NCBI RefSeq assembly: GCF_000016325.1
Contig: NC_009436.1
Coordinates: 2,046,001-2,110,000, forward strand
Reading direction: 5' to 3'
From: Enterobacter sp. 638
GTDB lineage: Bacteria; Pseudomonadota; Gammaproteobacteria; Enterobacterales; Enterobacteriaceae
Length of the DNA stretch: 64,000 nucleotides
The stretch's first letter is position 1; the number at the start of each line of letters is the position of its first letter. Made by a program: the position numbers and the translations under genes. This document shows positions 44,806 to 54,213 of the stretch, in pieces. The notes under the pieces are model-generated. The model was not told the origin of the DNA, did not search any database, and saw only the letters and a program-made list of their open reading frames with translations.

Positions 44806-45516
44806 GTGAAGAAATTAGCAGTGATGATTGCGCTGGCAAGCGTACTGGCAGGATGTGATAACGCCTCCGCGCCGCTGTCGTTCACGCCAGAGATGGCCAG
44901 TTTTTCGAATGAATTTGATTTTGACCCACTACGTGGACCGGTTAAAGATTTCACCCAGACGCTGTTTAACGAAAAGGGTGAAGTAAGCAAACGTGTTACC
45001 GGCACCCTGTCTGCTGAAGGGTGTTTCGACAAACTCGAGCTGCACGATCTCGACGCGAATACGGGCGTTGCGCTGGTACTTGATGCCAATTTTTACCTCG
45101 ATGCCGAGACGCAGCAGCAAAAGATCAAGCTGCAGGGCAAGTGCCAGCTGGCTGAATTACCCTCTGCGGGCGTGACCTGGGATACTGACGACAAAGGTTT
45201 CATTGTTAGCGCGCACGGAAAAGAGATGGAAGTGAACTATCGCTATGATGCTGATGGTTATCCGCTGGGTAAAACCACAAAAGCTGGCGGGCAGCAGCTT
45301 TCCGTGGCTGCAACACCATCAAAAGATAAGCGCAAAAAACTGGATTATTCCGCGGTGAGTTTGCTCAACGAGAAGCAGCTTGGCACGGTGCAACAACGCT
45401 GTGAATACGATGGCTATGACAACCCGGTGAGCTGCGATCTGAGTATTAAGGATGAGAGCGTCAAGCCTGCGGTTGAGCGCAAGTTTACGATTAAAAACAG
45501 CATTGATTATTATTGA
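44806..45516 (+). CDS. ynfC: YnfC, UPF0257 lipoprotein
   Basis: This is a 236-residue lipoprotein, orthologous to E. coli YnfC. The start is GTG, encoding MKKLAVMIALASVLAGCDNA with lipobox LAGC and Cys17 acylated. Residues Asp18 and Asn19 after the Cys could influence membrane sorting: Asp at +2 favours inner-membrane retention. The body is a beta-rich domain of unknown function. It is convergent with speG and ends in a shared terminator. Confidence 0.92.
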   Translation: MKKLAVMIALASVLAGCDNASAPLSFTPEMASFSNEFDFDPLRGPVKDFTQTLFNEKGEVSKRVTGTLSAEGCFDKLELHDLDANTGVALVLDANFYLDAETQQQKIKLQGKCQLAELPSAGVTWDTDDKGFIVSAHGKEMEVNYRYDADGYPLGKTTKAGGQQLSVAATPSKDKRKKLDYSAVSLLNEKQLGTVQQRCEYDGYDNPVSCDLSIKDESVKPAVERKFTIKNSIDYY

Positions 45517-45526
45517 TTGGGCATGA

Positions 45527-45553
45527 AAAACCGCGCATTTACTGCGCGGTTGG
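45527..45553. terminator. Bidirectional terminator ynfC/speG
   Basis: The stem AACCGCGCA/TGCGCGGTT (9 bp) with a five-base loop overlaps the last codons of speG and lies just after the ynfC stop codon. A-rich and T-rich flanks are short. Confidence 0.75.
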
Positions 45554-46099
45554 TTTCAAAATCGTGGTGCCGTGTGCTTTGTGTTCCACTAAATACTGAT
45601 GCTGGAAAATGCACATTCGGATGGTGTTGCGGTACTCACCGTTAATAAAGAACTCGTGTATTAGCTCGCCTTCCACCATAAAGCCAAGCTTGCGATAGAT
45701 GTGTATTGCCTTTTCATTTTCTTTATCAACAATCAGATAGAGCTTATACAGGTTTAATACCGTAAACCCATAATCCATCGCCAGTTTTGCCGCGCGGGTG
45801 GCGAGGCCTTTCCCCTGGAAATCCGGCGAAATGATGATTTGAAACTCTGCCCGGCGGTGAATGTGGTTGATCTCAACCAGCTCAACCAAACCGGCTTTAT
45901 CGCCATTACACTCCACCACGAAACGACGTTCGCTCTGGTCGTGAATGTGTTTGTCGTACAGATCAGACAGCTCGACAAACGCCTCGTAAGGCTCTTCGAA
46001 CCAGTAACGCATCACGCTGGCGTTATTGTCGAGTTGATGCACAAAGCGCAAATCCTCGCGCTCAAGCGGTCTAAGTTTTACTGCTAACGGGCTGGCCAT
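45539..46099 (-). CDS. speG: SpeG, spermidine N-acetyltransferase
   Basis: This is a 186-residue GNAT-family enzyme that acetylates spermidine and spermine with acetyl-CoA, preventing polyamine toxicity. It is the same length as and nearly identical in its core to E. coli SpeG ([20 protein letters not shown], then the acetyl-CoA loop [18 protein letters not shown]). The mdtJI spermidine exporter lies in the same window, so both routes of spermidine disposal are linked on the map. ynfB follows in the leftward direction of ynfA. Confidence 0.95.
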   Translation of the reverse strand: MASPLAVKLRPLEREDLRFVHQLDNNASVMRYWFEEPYEAFVELSDLYDKHIHDQSERRFVVECNGDKAGLVELVEINHIHRRAEFQIIISPDFQGKGLATRAAKLAMDYGFTVLNLYKLYLIVDKENEKAIHIYRKLGFMVEGELIHEFFINGEYRNTIRMCIFQHQYLVEHKAHGTTILKPTAQ

Positions 46100-46123
46100 G
46101 ATTATCCTTTCTGGCTGTCGTTT

Positions 46124-46462
46124 TTATGGCGCAACGGTACGGCCGGTCCGGCGATCCAGACAGCGCAGAGTATTCGCTTCCCAGTAGGCATTCACGTTCG
46201 CGCTTTGCTGGCATTTATCGCGTGAATCAAACGCGACATCTTCTTTGTCCCACTCTTTTTCAGCGCGTTTGTTTACCTTCTGGCGAAGATTACGCGTGTC
46301 ATTCCATTGTTCTTTATCCATGGCTGCATTCTGGCGGCTTTGGGCACTATCACCTGATTCAATAATCAGTTTGCTGGTTTGTGCAGAAACCGGCGCGGTG
46401 AAGGCGAGTGCCGTCAGGGAAAGCAGGGTCGCCAGGCAGAGGCGTTTGCGTAAAGTCGTCAT
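46124..46462 (-). CDS. ynfB: YnfB, UPF0482 exported protein
   Basis: This is a 112-residue small periplasmic protein of UPF0482, one residue shorter than E. coli YnfB. A signal peptide ([20 protein letters not shown]) is followed by [20 protein letters not shown] and a highly charged Lys/Glu/Asp stretch, then [12 protein letters not shown] with one of two Cys residues. I chose the ATG at 46462, giving the expected length. Function is unknown. Confidence 0.92.
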   Translation of the reverse strand: MTTLRKRLCLATLLSLTALAFTAPVSAQTSKLIIESGDSAQSRQNAAMDKEQWNDTRNLRQKVNKRAEKEWDKEDVAFDSRDKCQQSANVNAYWEANTLRCLDRRTGRTVAP

Positions 46463-46614
46463 TGCGTGTTCCTTTTGTTGGGCGCGAAGAAGTGGTTTAC
46501 CCGACGTCAATTCTACACCAAACCAAAATGGCGGCATACCCGCGCATCAGGTATGGAAAAGTAAATCTTATTATCGCGTATCATGTCTAAACCCTGACTC
46601 ACTCGACAATAATT

Positions 46615-46941
46615 ATGATCAAAACAACGCTGCTTTTCTTTGCGACCGCACTGTGTGAAATCATCGGCTGCTTCTTGCCCTGGCTCTGGCTAAAACGCGG
46701 CGCTTCGGTGTTCCTTTTGCTGCCAGCAGGCATCGCGCTGGCCTTATTCGTTTGGTTGTTAACGCTGCACCCGGCGGCGAGTGGGCGCGTTTACGCGGCC
46801 TACGGCGGGGTCTATGTATGCACGGCGCTTCTTTGGTTGCGCGTCGTTGATGGCGTGAAATTAAGCGCCTACGACTGGGCGGGGGCGCTGGTTGCGCTGT
46901 GCGGCATGTTGATTATCGTTGCCGGATGGGGTCGGACATAA
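46615..46941 (+). CDS. ynfA: YnfA, UPF0060 small membrane protein
   Basis: This is a 108-residue inner-membrane protein with four helices. The N-terminal [20 protein letters not shown] carries the conserved membrane Glu seen in SMR-type transporters, to which YnfA of Shigella is related and where it has been reported to affect drug susceptibility. It is the same length as the E. coli protein. It is divergent from ynfB. Confidence 0.93.
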   Translation: MIKTTLLFFATALCEIIGCFLPWLWLKRGASVFLLLPAGIALALFVWLLTLHPAASGRVYAAYGGVYVCTALLWLRVVDGVKLSAYDWAGALVALCGMLIIVAGWGRT

Positions 46942-47050
46942 GCCCCGTATTTTGTGATCAAGCGATGATTTTTCGATCATAATACTTGTATGGTAGTAGC
47001 TCAGTTGAGTAAATTTCCTTCATCACAACAAACGATGCAAGGAACGGATT

Positions 47051-48265
47051 ATGAAGATTGTCGGGGCTGAAGTTTTTGTTACCTGCCCAGGGCGCAATTT
47101 TGTCACCCTCAAAATCACCACCGATGACGGTCTCGTGGGGTTGGGTGATGCCACCCTCAACGGACGCGAACTTTCTGTGGCGTCTTACCTGAAAGATCAC
47201 CTCTGCCCGCAGCTGATTGGGCGCGATGCACACCGCATCGAAGACATTTGGCAGTTCTTCTACAAAGGCGCGTACTGGCGTCGTGGACCGGTCACGATGT
47301 CTGCGATCTCGGCGGTGGATATGGCGCTGTGGGATATCAAAGCCAAAGCCGCGGGGATGCCGCTTTATCAATTGCTGGGTGGCGCGTCACGCGAAGGGGT
47401 GATGGTGTATTGTCACACCACCGGGCACACCATTGATGATGTGCTGGAAGATTATGCGCGTCATAAAGAGATGGGCTTCAAGGCGATCCGCGTCCAGTGC
47501 GGCGTGCCGGGAATGAAAACCACCTACGGGATGTCAAAAGGAAAAGGGCTGGCATACGAGCCTGCGACCAAAGGCGACTGGCCGGAAGAGCAGCTCTGGT
47601 CGACCGAAAAATACCTCGATTTCACGCCAAAACTGTTTGATGCCGTGCGCAGTAAGTTTGGCTACGACGAGCATCTTTTGCATGATATGCATCATCGCCT
47701 GACGCCTATCGAAGCCGCGCGTTTTGGTAAGAGCATCGAAGAATTCCGCCTGTTCTGGATGGAAGATCCAACCCCTGCCGAAAATCAGGAGTGCTTCCGT
47801 TTAATTCGCCAGCACACGGTCACGCCGATTGCCGTGGGTGAGGTATTCAACAGTATCTGGGATTGCAAACAGCTGATCGAAGAACAGCTCATCGACTATA
47901 TCCGTACCACGATGACCCACGCGGGGGGCATCACCGGGATGCGCCGCATCGCCGATTTTGCCTCGCTGTATCAGGTTCGTACTGGCTCGCACGGCCCGTC
48001 AGATCTGTCGCCGATTTGCCACGCTGCCGCGCTGCATTTCGACCTGTGGGTGCCAAACTTCGGTGTACAGGAATATATGGGGTATTCCGAGCAAATGCTG
48101 GAAGTCTTCCCGCACAGCTGGACCTTTGATAACGGCTACATGCATCCGGGTGAAAAGCCGGGCTTGGGCATTGAGTTCGACGAAAAACTGGCCGCCAAAT
48201 ATCCGTACGATCCCGCGTATTTACCGGTCGCGCGTCTCGAAGATGGCACCTTGTGGAACTGGTAA
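47051..48265 (+). CDS. rspA: RspA, enolase-superfamily sugar-acid dehydratase
   Basis: This is a 404-residue protein of the mannonate dehydratase branch of the enolase superfamily, the same length as E. coli RspA (starvation sensing protein). The metal-ligand set is visible as Asp in [10 protein letters not shown], Glu in FWMEDPTP and Glu in AVGEVFNS. A catalytic Tyr/Arg region is in HTTGHTIDD. Family members dehydrate D-mannonate or D-gluconate, some with low activity. It begins a run rspA-rspB-ydfJ-ydfI that looks like a sugar-acid uptake and catabolism operon under RspR. Confidence 0.93.
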   Translation: MKIVGAEVFVTCPGRNFVTLKITTDDGLVGLGDATLNGRELSVASYLKDHLCPQLIGRDAHRIEDIWQFFYKGAYWRRGPVTMSAISAVDMALWDIKAKAAGMPLYQLLGGASREGVMVYCHTTGHTIDDVLEDYARHKEMGFKAIRVQCGVPGMKTTYGMSKGKGLAYEPATKGDWPEEQLWSTEKYLDFTPKLFDAVRSKFGYDEHLLHDMHHRLTPIEAARFGKSIEEFRLFWMEDPTPAENQECFRLIRQHTVTPIAVGEVFNSIWDCKQLIEEQLIDYIRTTMTHAGGITGMRRIADFASLYQVRTGSHGPSDLSPICHAAALHFDLWVPNFGVQEYMGYSEQMLEVFPHSWTFDNGYMHPGEKPGLGIEFDEKLAAKYPYDPAYLPVARLEDGTLWNW

Positions 48266-48279
48266 GACAGGAGCAAAAA

Positions 48280-49299
48280 ATGAAAAGCGTAGTGATTCAA
48301 AAACCGAATGAACTGGTGATTGAAGAACGTCCGTTACCTGCTCCTGCGGCAGGTGACGTGCGCGTCAAAATCAAACTCGCCGGTATTTGCGGCTCTGATA
48401 GCCATATTTATCGTGGCCATAATCCATTTGCAAAATATCCACGCGTAATCGGCCATGAATTTTTCGGCGTGATTGACGCGGTGGGCGAGGGTGTTGATGA
48501 GACGCGCCTTGGTCAGCGTGTATCCGTAGATCCGGTCATTAGCTGCGGGAATTGCTATCCGTGTTCAGTCGGCAAGCCAAACGTGTGCACTTCGCTGGTG
48601 GTATTGGGTGTGCATCGCGATGGGGGATTCAGTGAATACGCTGTCGTGCCATCGAAAAATGCGTGGCACATTCCCGATGCGATTGAAGATAAACATGCGG
48701 TGATGGTGGAGCCTTTCACTATCGCGGCCAATGTCACCGGGCATGCACAGCCTACAGAGCATGATGTGGCGTTGATTTACGGCGCAGGCCCGATGGGGCT
48801 GGTCACCGTACAGGCGCTGAAAGGCGTTTATCGCGTGAAGCAGGTGATCGTCGTCGATCGTATTGAAGAACGTCTGGCGATGGCGCAGCGCAGCGGGGCT
48901 GACTGGGTCATCAATAATGCTGAACAGTCCCTTCAGGCGGTACTGGACGAGAAGGGGGTTAAACCGACCTTAATCATTGATGCCGCGTGTCATCCATCGA
49001 TTTTACAGGAGGCGATTACCCTGGCTTCACCGGCCGCGCGGATTGTGCTGATGGGCTTCTCCAGCGAACCAAGCCAAATTGTGCAGCAGGGCATCACCGG
49101 CAAAGAGCTGTCGATATTTTCTACACGCCTCAACGCCAACAAATTCCCGGTCGTTATCGACTGGCTGGAAAAAGGACTGATCAATCCTGAAAAACTGGTT
49201 ACCCATACCTTTGACTATCACCACGTAACAGACGCAATCGAACTGTTTGAGAAAGATCAGCGGCAGTGCTGCAAAGTCTTGCTCACGTTCGGTCAATAA
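48280..49299 (+). CDS. rspB: RspB, zinc-dependent alcohol dehydrogenase
   Basis: This is a 339-residue medium-chain zinc dehydrogenase. The catalytic zinc ligands are Cys in LAGICGSDSHIYRGH, His-Glu in VIGHEFFGVI, and the structural zinc motif CGNCYPCSVGKPNVC carries four Cys. A nucleotide-binding loop YGAGPMGLVTVQALKG follows. It resembles E. coli RspB and L-idonate/sorbitol-type dehydrogenases. I chose the ATG at 48280, with ACAGGAG upstream. It is 14 bases after rspA and so cotranscribed. Confidence 0.93.
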   Translation: MKSVVIQKPNELVIEERPLPAPAAGDVRVKIKLAGICGSDSHIYRGHNPFAKYPRVIGHEFFGVIDAVGEGVDETRLGQRVSVDPVISCGNCYPCSVGKPNVCTSLVVLGVHRDGGFSEYAVVPSKNAWHIPDAIEDKHAVMVEPFTIAANVTGHAQPTEHDVALIYGAGPMGLVTVQALKGVYRVKQVIVVDRIEERLAMAQRSGADWVINNAEQSLQAVLDEKGVKPTLIIDAACHPSILQEAITLASPAARIVLMGFSSEPSQIVQQGITGKELSIFSTRLNANKFPVVIDWLEKGLINPEKLVTHTFDYHHVTDAIELFEKDQRQCCKVLLTFGQ

Positions 49300-49349
49300 C
49301 AACAAACGCGGATAAGTGGTACGCATCTTACCTTTTAGAGATAGCCATT

Positions 49350-50729
49350 ATGACTCAAGCACAACCTCAAAGAACGACATCCGATCTGGTGAAAGCAGCC
49401 GTTTCCGGTTGGCTCGGTACTGCACTGGAGTTTATGGATTTCCAGCTCTATTCACTGGGGGCCGCACTGGTCTTCCACGAGATTTTCTTCCCTGAACAAT
49501 CCGCCGCCATGGCGTTAATTCTGGCGATGGGGACTTACGGTGCGGGCTATATTGCGCGTATCGTTGGCGCGTTTATTTTTGGCAAAATGGGCGACAGCAT
49601 TGGGCGTAAAAGGGTGCTGTTTATCACGATCACGATGATGGGCATCTGCACCACGCTTATCGGTGTGTTACCGACCTACGCGCAAATTGGCATCTTTGCA
49701 CCCGTCTTGCTGGTGACGTTACGCATCATTCAGGGGCTTGGCGCAGGGGCCGAAATCTCTGGCGCAGGCACCATGCTGGCGGAATATGCCCCGAAAGGGA
49801 AACGCGGCATTATCTCGTCACTGGTCGCGATGGGGACCAACTGCGGTACATTGAGCGCGACGGCAATCTGGGCGGTGATGTTCTTCGCGTTGGACCGTGA
49901 AGAGTTGATCGCGTGGGGATGGCGTATTCCGTTCCTCGCAAGCGTGGTGGTGATGATCTTCGCTATCTGGCTGCGAATGAATCTGAAAGAAAGTCCGGTG
50001 TTTGAGAAAGTGAATGACGCGCAAACAGGGCCGGTTGTAACAGCGGAAGATATTTCCCTCGGGGCGATGTTCAAAAGCAAATCATTCTGGCTTGCCACCG
50101 GCTTGCGTTTTGGTCAGGCGGGCAACTCCGGATTGATCCAGACCTTCCTGGCAGGCTATTTGGTCCAGACACTGCTGTTTAATAAAAGCATCCCAACCGA
50201 TGCATTAATGATTAGCTCGATTCTTGGGTTTATCTCCATCCCGCTGCTGGGCTGGTTGTCAGATAAGGTCGGCCGCCGGTTGCCTTATATTATCCTCAAC
50301 ATATCGGCCATTATTCTGGCGTACCCGATGTTGTCGATTATCGTTGATAAGAGTTACAGCCCGAGCGTGATTATGATGTCTATTATCGTCATTCATAACT
50401 TCGCGGTGCTGGGGTTGTTCGCCCTTGAAAATATCACCATGGCCGAGATGTTTGGCTCACGTAACCGCTTCACGCGGATGGCGATTTCAAAAGAGGCGGG
50501 CGGACTGGTTGCCGTTGGTTTCGGCCCGGTACTGGCGGGGATTTTCTGTAACATGACGGGTTCGTGGTGGCCTATCGTGGTGATGATGATTGCCTATTCA
50601 ATTGTGGGTCTGATTTCCGCGATTCTGATGCCAGAAGTGCGTGACCGTGATTTGAGTTTGGCCGAGGATGCAGCTGAATTACCTCGCAAAGAGTCGGTAG
50701 GGTTCGGAGCACTGTCATCGCGTCGTTAG
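49350..50729 (+). CDS. ydfJ: YdfJ, intact MFS metabolite:proton symporter
   Basis: This is a 459-residue major facilitator of the metabolite:H+ symporter (MHS) group, with twelve helices and the inter-helix motif FGKMGDSIGRKRVLFIT. E. coli K-12 carries only a ydfJ fragment because the Qin prophage inserted into it. Here the gene is complete, with rspAB upstream and ydfI downstream. I chose the ATG at 49350, 50 bases after rspB. It probably imports the sugar acid handled by RspA, RspB and YdfI. Confidence 0.88.
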   Translation: MTQAQPQRTTSDLVKAAVSGWLGTALEFMDFQLYSLGAALVFHEIFFPEQSAAMALILAMGTYGAGYIARIVGAFIFGKMGDSIGRKRVLFITITMMGICTTLIGVLPTYAQIGIFAPVLLVTLRIIQGLGAGAEISGAGTMLAEYAPKGKRGIISSLVAMGTNCGTLSATAIWAVMFFALDREELIAWGWRIPFLASVVVMIFAIWLRMNLKESPVFEKVNDAQTGPVVTAEDISLGAMFKSKSFWLATGLRFGQAGNSGLIQTFLAGYLVQTLLFNKSIPTDALMISSILGFISIPLLGWLSDKVGRRLPYIILNISAIILAYPMLSIIVDKSYSPSVIMMSIIVIHNFAVLGLFALENITMAEMFGSRNRFTRMAISKEAGGLVAVGFGPVLAGIFCNMTGSWWPIVVMMIAYSIVGLISAILMPEVRDRDLSLAEDAAELPRKESVGFGALSSRR

Positions 50730-50954
50730 CAATGACTGGTTTATAACTTGCGTGACTTGTCACACAACCTGGCGTTCATGTCACACCACATGACCAAAAG
50801 TTAATATAAATCAATAACTGAATCGGAAGTATCAGTATGGTTAATGGCAGTCATTTTTTACCTCAACTGCCATTCTAGTTGGTGTAGTCAGCAGGCGCTG
50901 TCGTTCTCAGGACGACAGCGAATCTCAGCTTCATTTATTAAACGAGTCACAATC

Positions 50955-52418
50955 ATGGAAAACCCGTTATTAAAGGCCAACGCCACGCTCCCACAGTACA
51001 ATCGCGACACTCTGAAGGCACGGATTGTCCATCTCGGTTTTGGGGCATTTCATCGTGCACACCAGGCGGTTTATACCGATATTTTGGCTGCTGAGCATGG
51101 CAGCGACTGGGGGTACTGCGAAGTTAACCTGATTGGTGGCGAGCAGCAGATTGCCGATCTCACTGCCCAGGATAATCTTTTCACCGTGGCGGAAATGTCT
51201 GCTGATGCCTGGACCGCACGCGTGGTGGGTGTCGTGAAAAAGGCGCTTCACGCTCAGGTTGACGGCCTTGAAACCGTGTTAAACGCGATGTGTGAGCCAC
51301 AGGTTGCCATTGTTTCCCTCACCATTACTGAAAAAGGCTACTGCCATGCGCCTGCGACCGGGCAATTGATGTTCGATCACCCGTTAATCGCGGCCGATTT
51401 GCAAAACCCGCATCAACCAAAATCAGCGCCGGGCGTGGTGGTTGAGGCGCTGGCGCGACGCAAAGCGCTGGGGTTACCGGCTTTCAGCGTGATGTCCTGC
51501 GATAACATGCCGGAAAACGGCCATGTGATGCGCAATGTCACCTGCGCGTATGCACGCGCGGTGGACGCCGAGCTGGCGGACTGGATCGAAGCTAACGTCA
51601 CTTTCCCTTCGACGATGGTCGACCGCATCGTTCCCGCAGTCACGACCGAAACGCTCGATAAAATTGAACGCATCACGGGCGTGCGTGACCCTGCCGGTGT
51701 GGCGTGCGAACCGTTCCGCCAGTGGGTAGTTGAAGACAATTTCGTTGCCGGCCGTCCGCAGTGGGAAAAGGCCGGTGCTGAACTGGTATCCGACGTGGTG
51801 CCGTTCGAAGAGATGAAGTTGCGCATGCTGAATGGCAGCCACTCCTTCCTCGCGTATCTCGGTTATCTGGCGGGATACCAGCACATTAATGACTGTATGG
51901 AAGACGAAAATTATCGTCACGCCGCACACGCGCTGATGCTAAAAGAGCAAGCCCCAACGCTGAAAGTGAAAGGTGTCGATTTAGGGCGTTATGCCGATCT
52001 GCTGATTGCGCGCTACAGCAACCCGGCGCTGCGCCATCGTACCTGGCAAATCGCGATGGATGGCAGCCAAAAACTCCCACAGCGTATGCTGGATTCTGTG
52101 CGCTGGCATCTTGTGAATCAGCGTAGCTTCCCGCTGTTGGCGCTGGGGATTGCGGGCTGGATGCGTTATGTCGGCGGTATTGATGAGCGCGGAAATGCAA
52201 TTGAAGTCTGCGATCCTTTACTGACCGTGATTCAGGCCGCGGTAAACGGGAGTGTCGAAGGGGAGAACCGCGTACGGGCTTTGCTCGGCATTGAGGCTAT
52301 TTTCGGCAAAGAGTTGCCGCTGGAAGAAACGTTTGTGGACGCGGTGATGAAATCGTATCTGACGTTAGTAGAAAAGGGCGCTCAAGCGACTGTCGCGCAG
52401 TACGCCGCAGCAATGTAG
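50955..52418 (+). CDS. ydfI: YdfI, mannitol dehydrogenase-family oxidoreductase
   Basis: This is a 487-residue polyol/aldonate dehydrogenase of the UxuB/MtlD family, colinear with E. coli YdfI. The nucleotide site [20 protein letters not shown] is at the N-terminus. The catalytic Lys-containing region is in [19 protein letters not shown]. Family members interconvert fructuronate or tagaturonate and mannonate or altronate. With RspA (mannonate dehydratase branch) it would make an oxidation/dehydration pair. I chose the ATG at 50955. Confidence 0.9.
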   Translation: MENPLLKANATLPQYNRDTLKARIVHLGFGAFHRAHQAVYTDILAAEHGSDWGYCEVNLIGGEQQIADLTAQDNLFTVAEMSADAWTARVVGVVKKALHAQVDGLETVLNAMCEPQVAIVSLTITEKGYCHAPATGQLMFDHPLIAADLQNPHQPKSAPGVVVEALARRKALGLPAFSVMSCDNMPENGHVMRNVTCAYARAVDAELADWIEANVTFPSTMVDRIVPAVTTETLDKIERITGVRDPAGVACEPFRQWVVEDNFVAGRPQWEKAGAELVSDVVPFEEMKLRMLNGSHSFLAYLGYLAGYQHINDCMEDENYRHAAHALMLKEQAPTLKVKGVDLGRYADLLIARYSNPALRHRTWQIAMDGSQKLPQRMLDSVRWHLVNQRSFPLLALGIAGWMRYVGGIDERGNAIEVCDPLLTVIQAAVNGSVEGENRVRALLGIEAIFGKELPLEETFVDAVMKSYLTLVEKGAQATVAQYAAAM

Positions 52419-52426
52419 GGCTCCAT

Positions 52427-52450
52427 TATGCCGCCGTTCGCGGCGGCATA
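52427..52450. terminator. UUCG-loop hairpin between ydfI and ydfZ
   Basis: A perfect 10-bp stem TATGCCGCCG/CGGCGGCATA is closed by the very stable tetraloop TTCG (UUCG in RNA). It lies between convergent ydfI and ydfZ. It has no T-run, so it may act as a 3' end stabiliser rather than a classical terminator. Confidence 0.7.
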
Positions 52451-52462
52451 TCGATGCAAAGA

Positions 52463-52666
52463 TCAGTGCATCCCCAGGCGAATCAATTCGACCGGTTCAA
52501 ACTTCCCTTCACATCCTTCTACTTCCACCGTTTTGCCGCGGCGTACTTGCGCTGGGGTAAGGCCATCCGTGTGGATAGCGGTAATTCTCCCCGTGCGGCC
52601 CGTGCCATTAATCATCACGCGACTGCCAGTCGTAATAGCATTACGGTTACGGTCATAGGTCATCAT
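52463..52666 (-). CDS. ydfZ: YdfZ, small FNR-regulated protein
   Basis: This is a 67-residue cytoplasmic protein matching E. coli YdfZ ([20 protein letters not shown], then [15 protein letters not shown]), a protein reported to bind selenium without in-frame TGA codons. The single Cys in VEGCEGKF is the likely selenium-binding residue. I chose the ATG at 52666, with GAGGAG eight bases upstream. An FNR box lies about 100 bases upstream, consistent with its known anaerobic expression. Confidence 0.92.
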   Translation of the reverse strand: MMTYDRNRNAITTGSRVMINGTGRTGRITAIHTDGLTPAQVRRGKTVEVEGCEGKFEPVELIRLGMH

Positions 52667-52764
52667 AATTATCACTCCTCAAATTCAACACATCGCGACG
52701 CTGTCATTTCTGCACCGCTGACGGCGAATATAAATACGCCTGTTCAGATCTTATTTTTTTGTTT

Positions 52765-52778
52765 TTGATCAAAATCAC
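52765..52778. promoter_or_regulatory. FNR box between ydfZ and usp gene
   Basis: TTGATCAAAATCAC matches the FNR consensus TTGAT-N4-ATCAA except for the last base. It lies about 100 bases upstream of ydfZ and about 180 bases upstream of the divergent universal stress gene, so it may serve one or both. Confidence 0.8.
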
Positions 52779-52960
52779 ATTTATTTTCGTTAATTTTTAT
52801 CTTACATCCTTCTGACGAATAACGACGTGAACTGACAAACCCGACATTTGTTTTCTTTTAGCGATAGTTTCAGGGACGGACTGTTTAACCTTTGTTTGGC
52901 TTCTGCATGGCACTCTATTTTTAGTGAACAGAATCTATTTATATGAGAAGGAGAAGGCTT

Positions 52961-53392
52961 ATGTACAAGAAAATACTGATGCCTGTTGATGTATTTGAAA
53001 TGGACTTAAGTGATAAAGCGGTACGCCACGCCGAGTTCCTGGCAAGAACCGATAACGCAAGCATCACGCTGCTGAACATCCTGCCGAACAGCAGCCGCTC
53101 TTTATTGCGAGGATTCAACTCTGACATCAAAAAATTCGAGACATTTATGGTGTCGGAATCGGAGAAAAAGATGAACGCATTGAAACGTTTATTTGCTATC
53201 GCGCCTGAGAATATTAAAACTGAAGTGCGGTTTGGCAACGTGCGCGATGAAATTATCGCGATGAGTACAAAAGAGGATTACGACGTTATTGTGATTGGGT
53301 CAAAAACGCCGGGAATGTCGACACATCTGCTGGGCTCAAATGCGGAATCCGTAATCCGTTACGCCAAAATTCCGGTATTAGTGGTGCGTTAA
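52961..53392 (+). CDS. Universal stress protein, UspG-like
   Basis: This is a 143-residue universal stress protein closest to UspG (MYKKILMPVDVFEMDLSDKA, then RHAEFLARTD). The ATP-binding/phosphate loop GSKTPGMSTHLLGSN near residue 113 and the C-terminal SVIRYAKIPVLVVR are conserved. UspG-type proteins bind ATP and help survive starvation and stress. This appears to be an extra paralogue in the rsp-ydfZ region. AAGGAGAA precedes the ATG at 52961. The shared FNR box suggests anaerobic control. Confidence 0.88.
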   Translation: MYKKILMPVDVFEMDLSDKAVRHAEFLARTDNASITLLNILPNSSRSLLRGFNSDIKKFETFMVSESEKKMNALKRLFAIAPENIKTEVRFGNVRDEIIAMSTKEDYDVIVIGSKTPGMSTHLLGSNAESVIRYAKIPVLVVR

Positions 53393-53396
53393 ATAT

Positions 53397-53433
53397 TATG
53401 CCGCATCCGCCACTCTCCGGCGAATGCGGTATA
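53397..53433. repeat. Hairpin after usp gene, REP-like
   Basis: The bases CCGCAT-CCGCC...GGCG-ATGCGG form an imperfect stem in the short gap between the usp gene and convergent rspR. There is no T-run. It may be a REP-type intergenic element or a transcript end. Confidence 0.5.
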
Positions 53434-53435
53434 AA

Positions 53436-54122
53436 TTAATCTTCGGTAAACCAGTCGCTATTTTCCATGCGAATTAACTGCACGGACTCTCCAATTTCCT
53501 GCAAATGCAGGGTCATTGCTTTTTCAACGCTTTCGCCATCGCGCTTTTCCAGTGCAGTGAAAATATCATGATGCTGACGTAACAGCATTTCAGGCGGTGA
53601 GACGTGATCCAGACTCATGTAACGCACCCGGTCAATGGTCGCTTTAATATTTTCGATGGTGTCCCATGCCAGCTGGCAATCGGCAATCTGCGCTAACTTC
53701 TGATGGAATTCATCGTCTAGCTGGAAGAAGTCGTTGAGCTGTTTACGCTCAATAGCAATGCGCTGCTGATGGAGATTTTGTTCCAGCAAATAGCACTGAT
53801 GATCGTCCACCAGCGAGGCCGCACGACGCGCCACCGCGCACTCAATCGCTTGTCGAACGAAACAACCGTTACGCACCTGCGAGAGCGAAATCTTATTCAC
53901 ATAGCTGCCACGCTGCGGGCGGATTTGAATCAGACCGTTTTCCGCCAGTTTAATAAACGCTTCACGCACCGGCTGGCGAGACACATCAAAACGCACCGAC
54001 ACCTCTTTTTCAGAAAGGGGCGTTCCTGGTGGGATCAGGCACTGCACGATATCGCGACGTAAAATGCGATAAATTTGCTGATTAACAGGTTGGGTGGGAT
54101 TGAGTTGCGATTCAGCGGCCAT
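53436..54122 (-). CDS. rspR: RspR (YdfH), GntR-family regulator
   Basis: This is a 228-residue FadR-subgroup GntR regulator, the same length as E. coli YdfH, which controls rspAB. The winged helix ([20 protein letters not shown], then [11 protein letters not shown]) is at the N-terminus. The helical effector domain (about 85-215) has the conserved [11 protein letters not shown] motif, in which an acidic/His metal site is common. It is separated from its target operon rspA-ydfI by ydfZ and the usp gene. The ligand is probably a sugar acid. Confidence 0.94.
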   Translation of the reverse strand: MAAESQLNPTQPVNQQIYRILRRDIVQCLIPPGTPLSEKEVSVRFDVSRQPVREAFIKLAENGLIQIRPQRGSYVNKISLSQVRNGCFVRQAIECAVARRAASLVDDHQCYLLEQNLHQQRIAIERKQLNDFFQLDDEFHQKLAQIADCQLAWDTIENIKATIDRVRYMSLDHVSPPEMLLRQHHDIFTALEKRDGESVEKAMTLHLQEIGESVQLIRMENSDWFTED

Positions 54123-54213
54123 AGCGTGTGATTTCTCAGAGAGTTAAGCCGTGAATACTACCATTCTTTTGACGGGCATCCCATACCCGACCCGAAGGCC
54201 GGGCAGGAATTTA

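Noticed and set aside
46949..47050. CRP site upstream of rspA
   Set aside because: TGTGA is present but the second half-site (TCACA) is missing at the right spacing.
52463..52666. YdfZ as a selenocysteine protein
   Set aside because: There is no in-frame TGA inside the gene; the reported selenium binding does not need selenocysteine.
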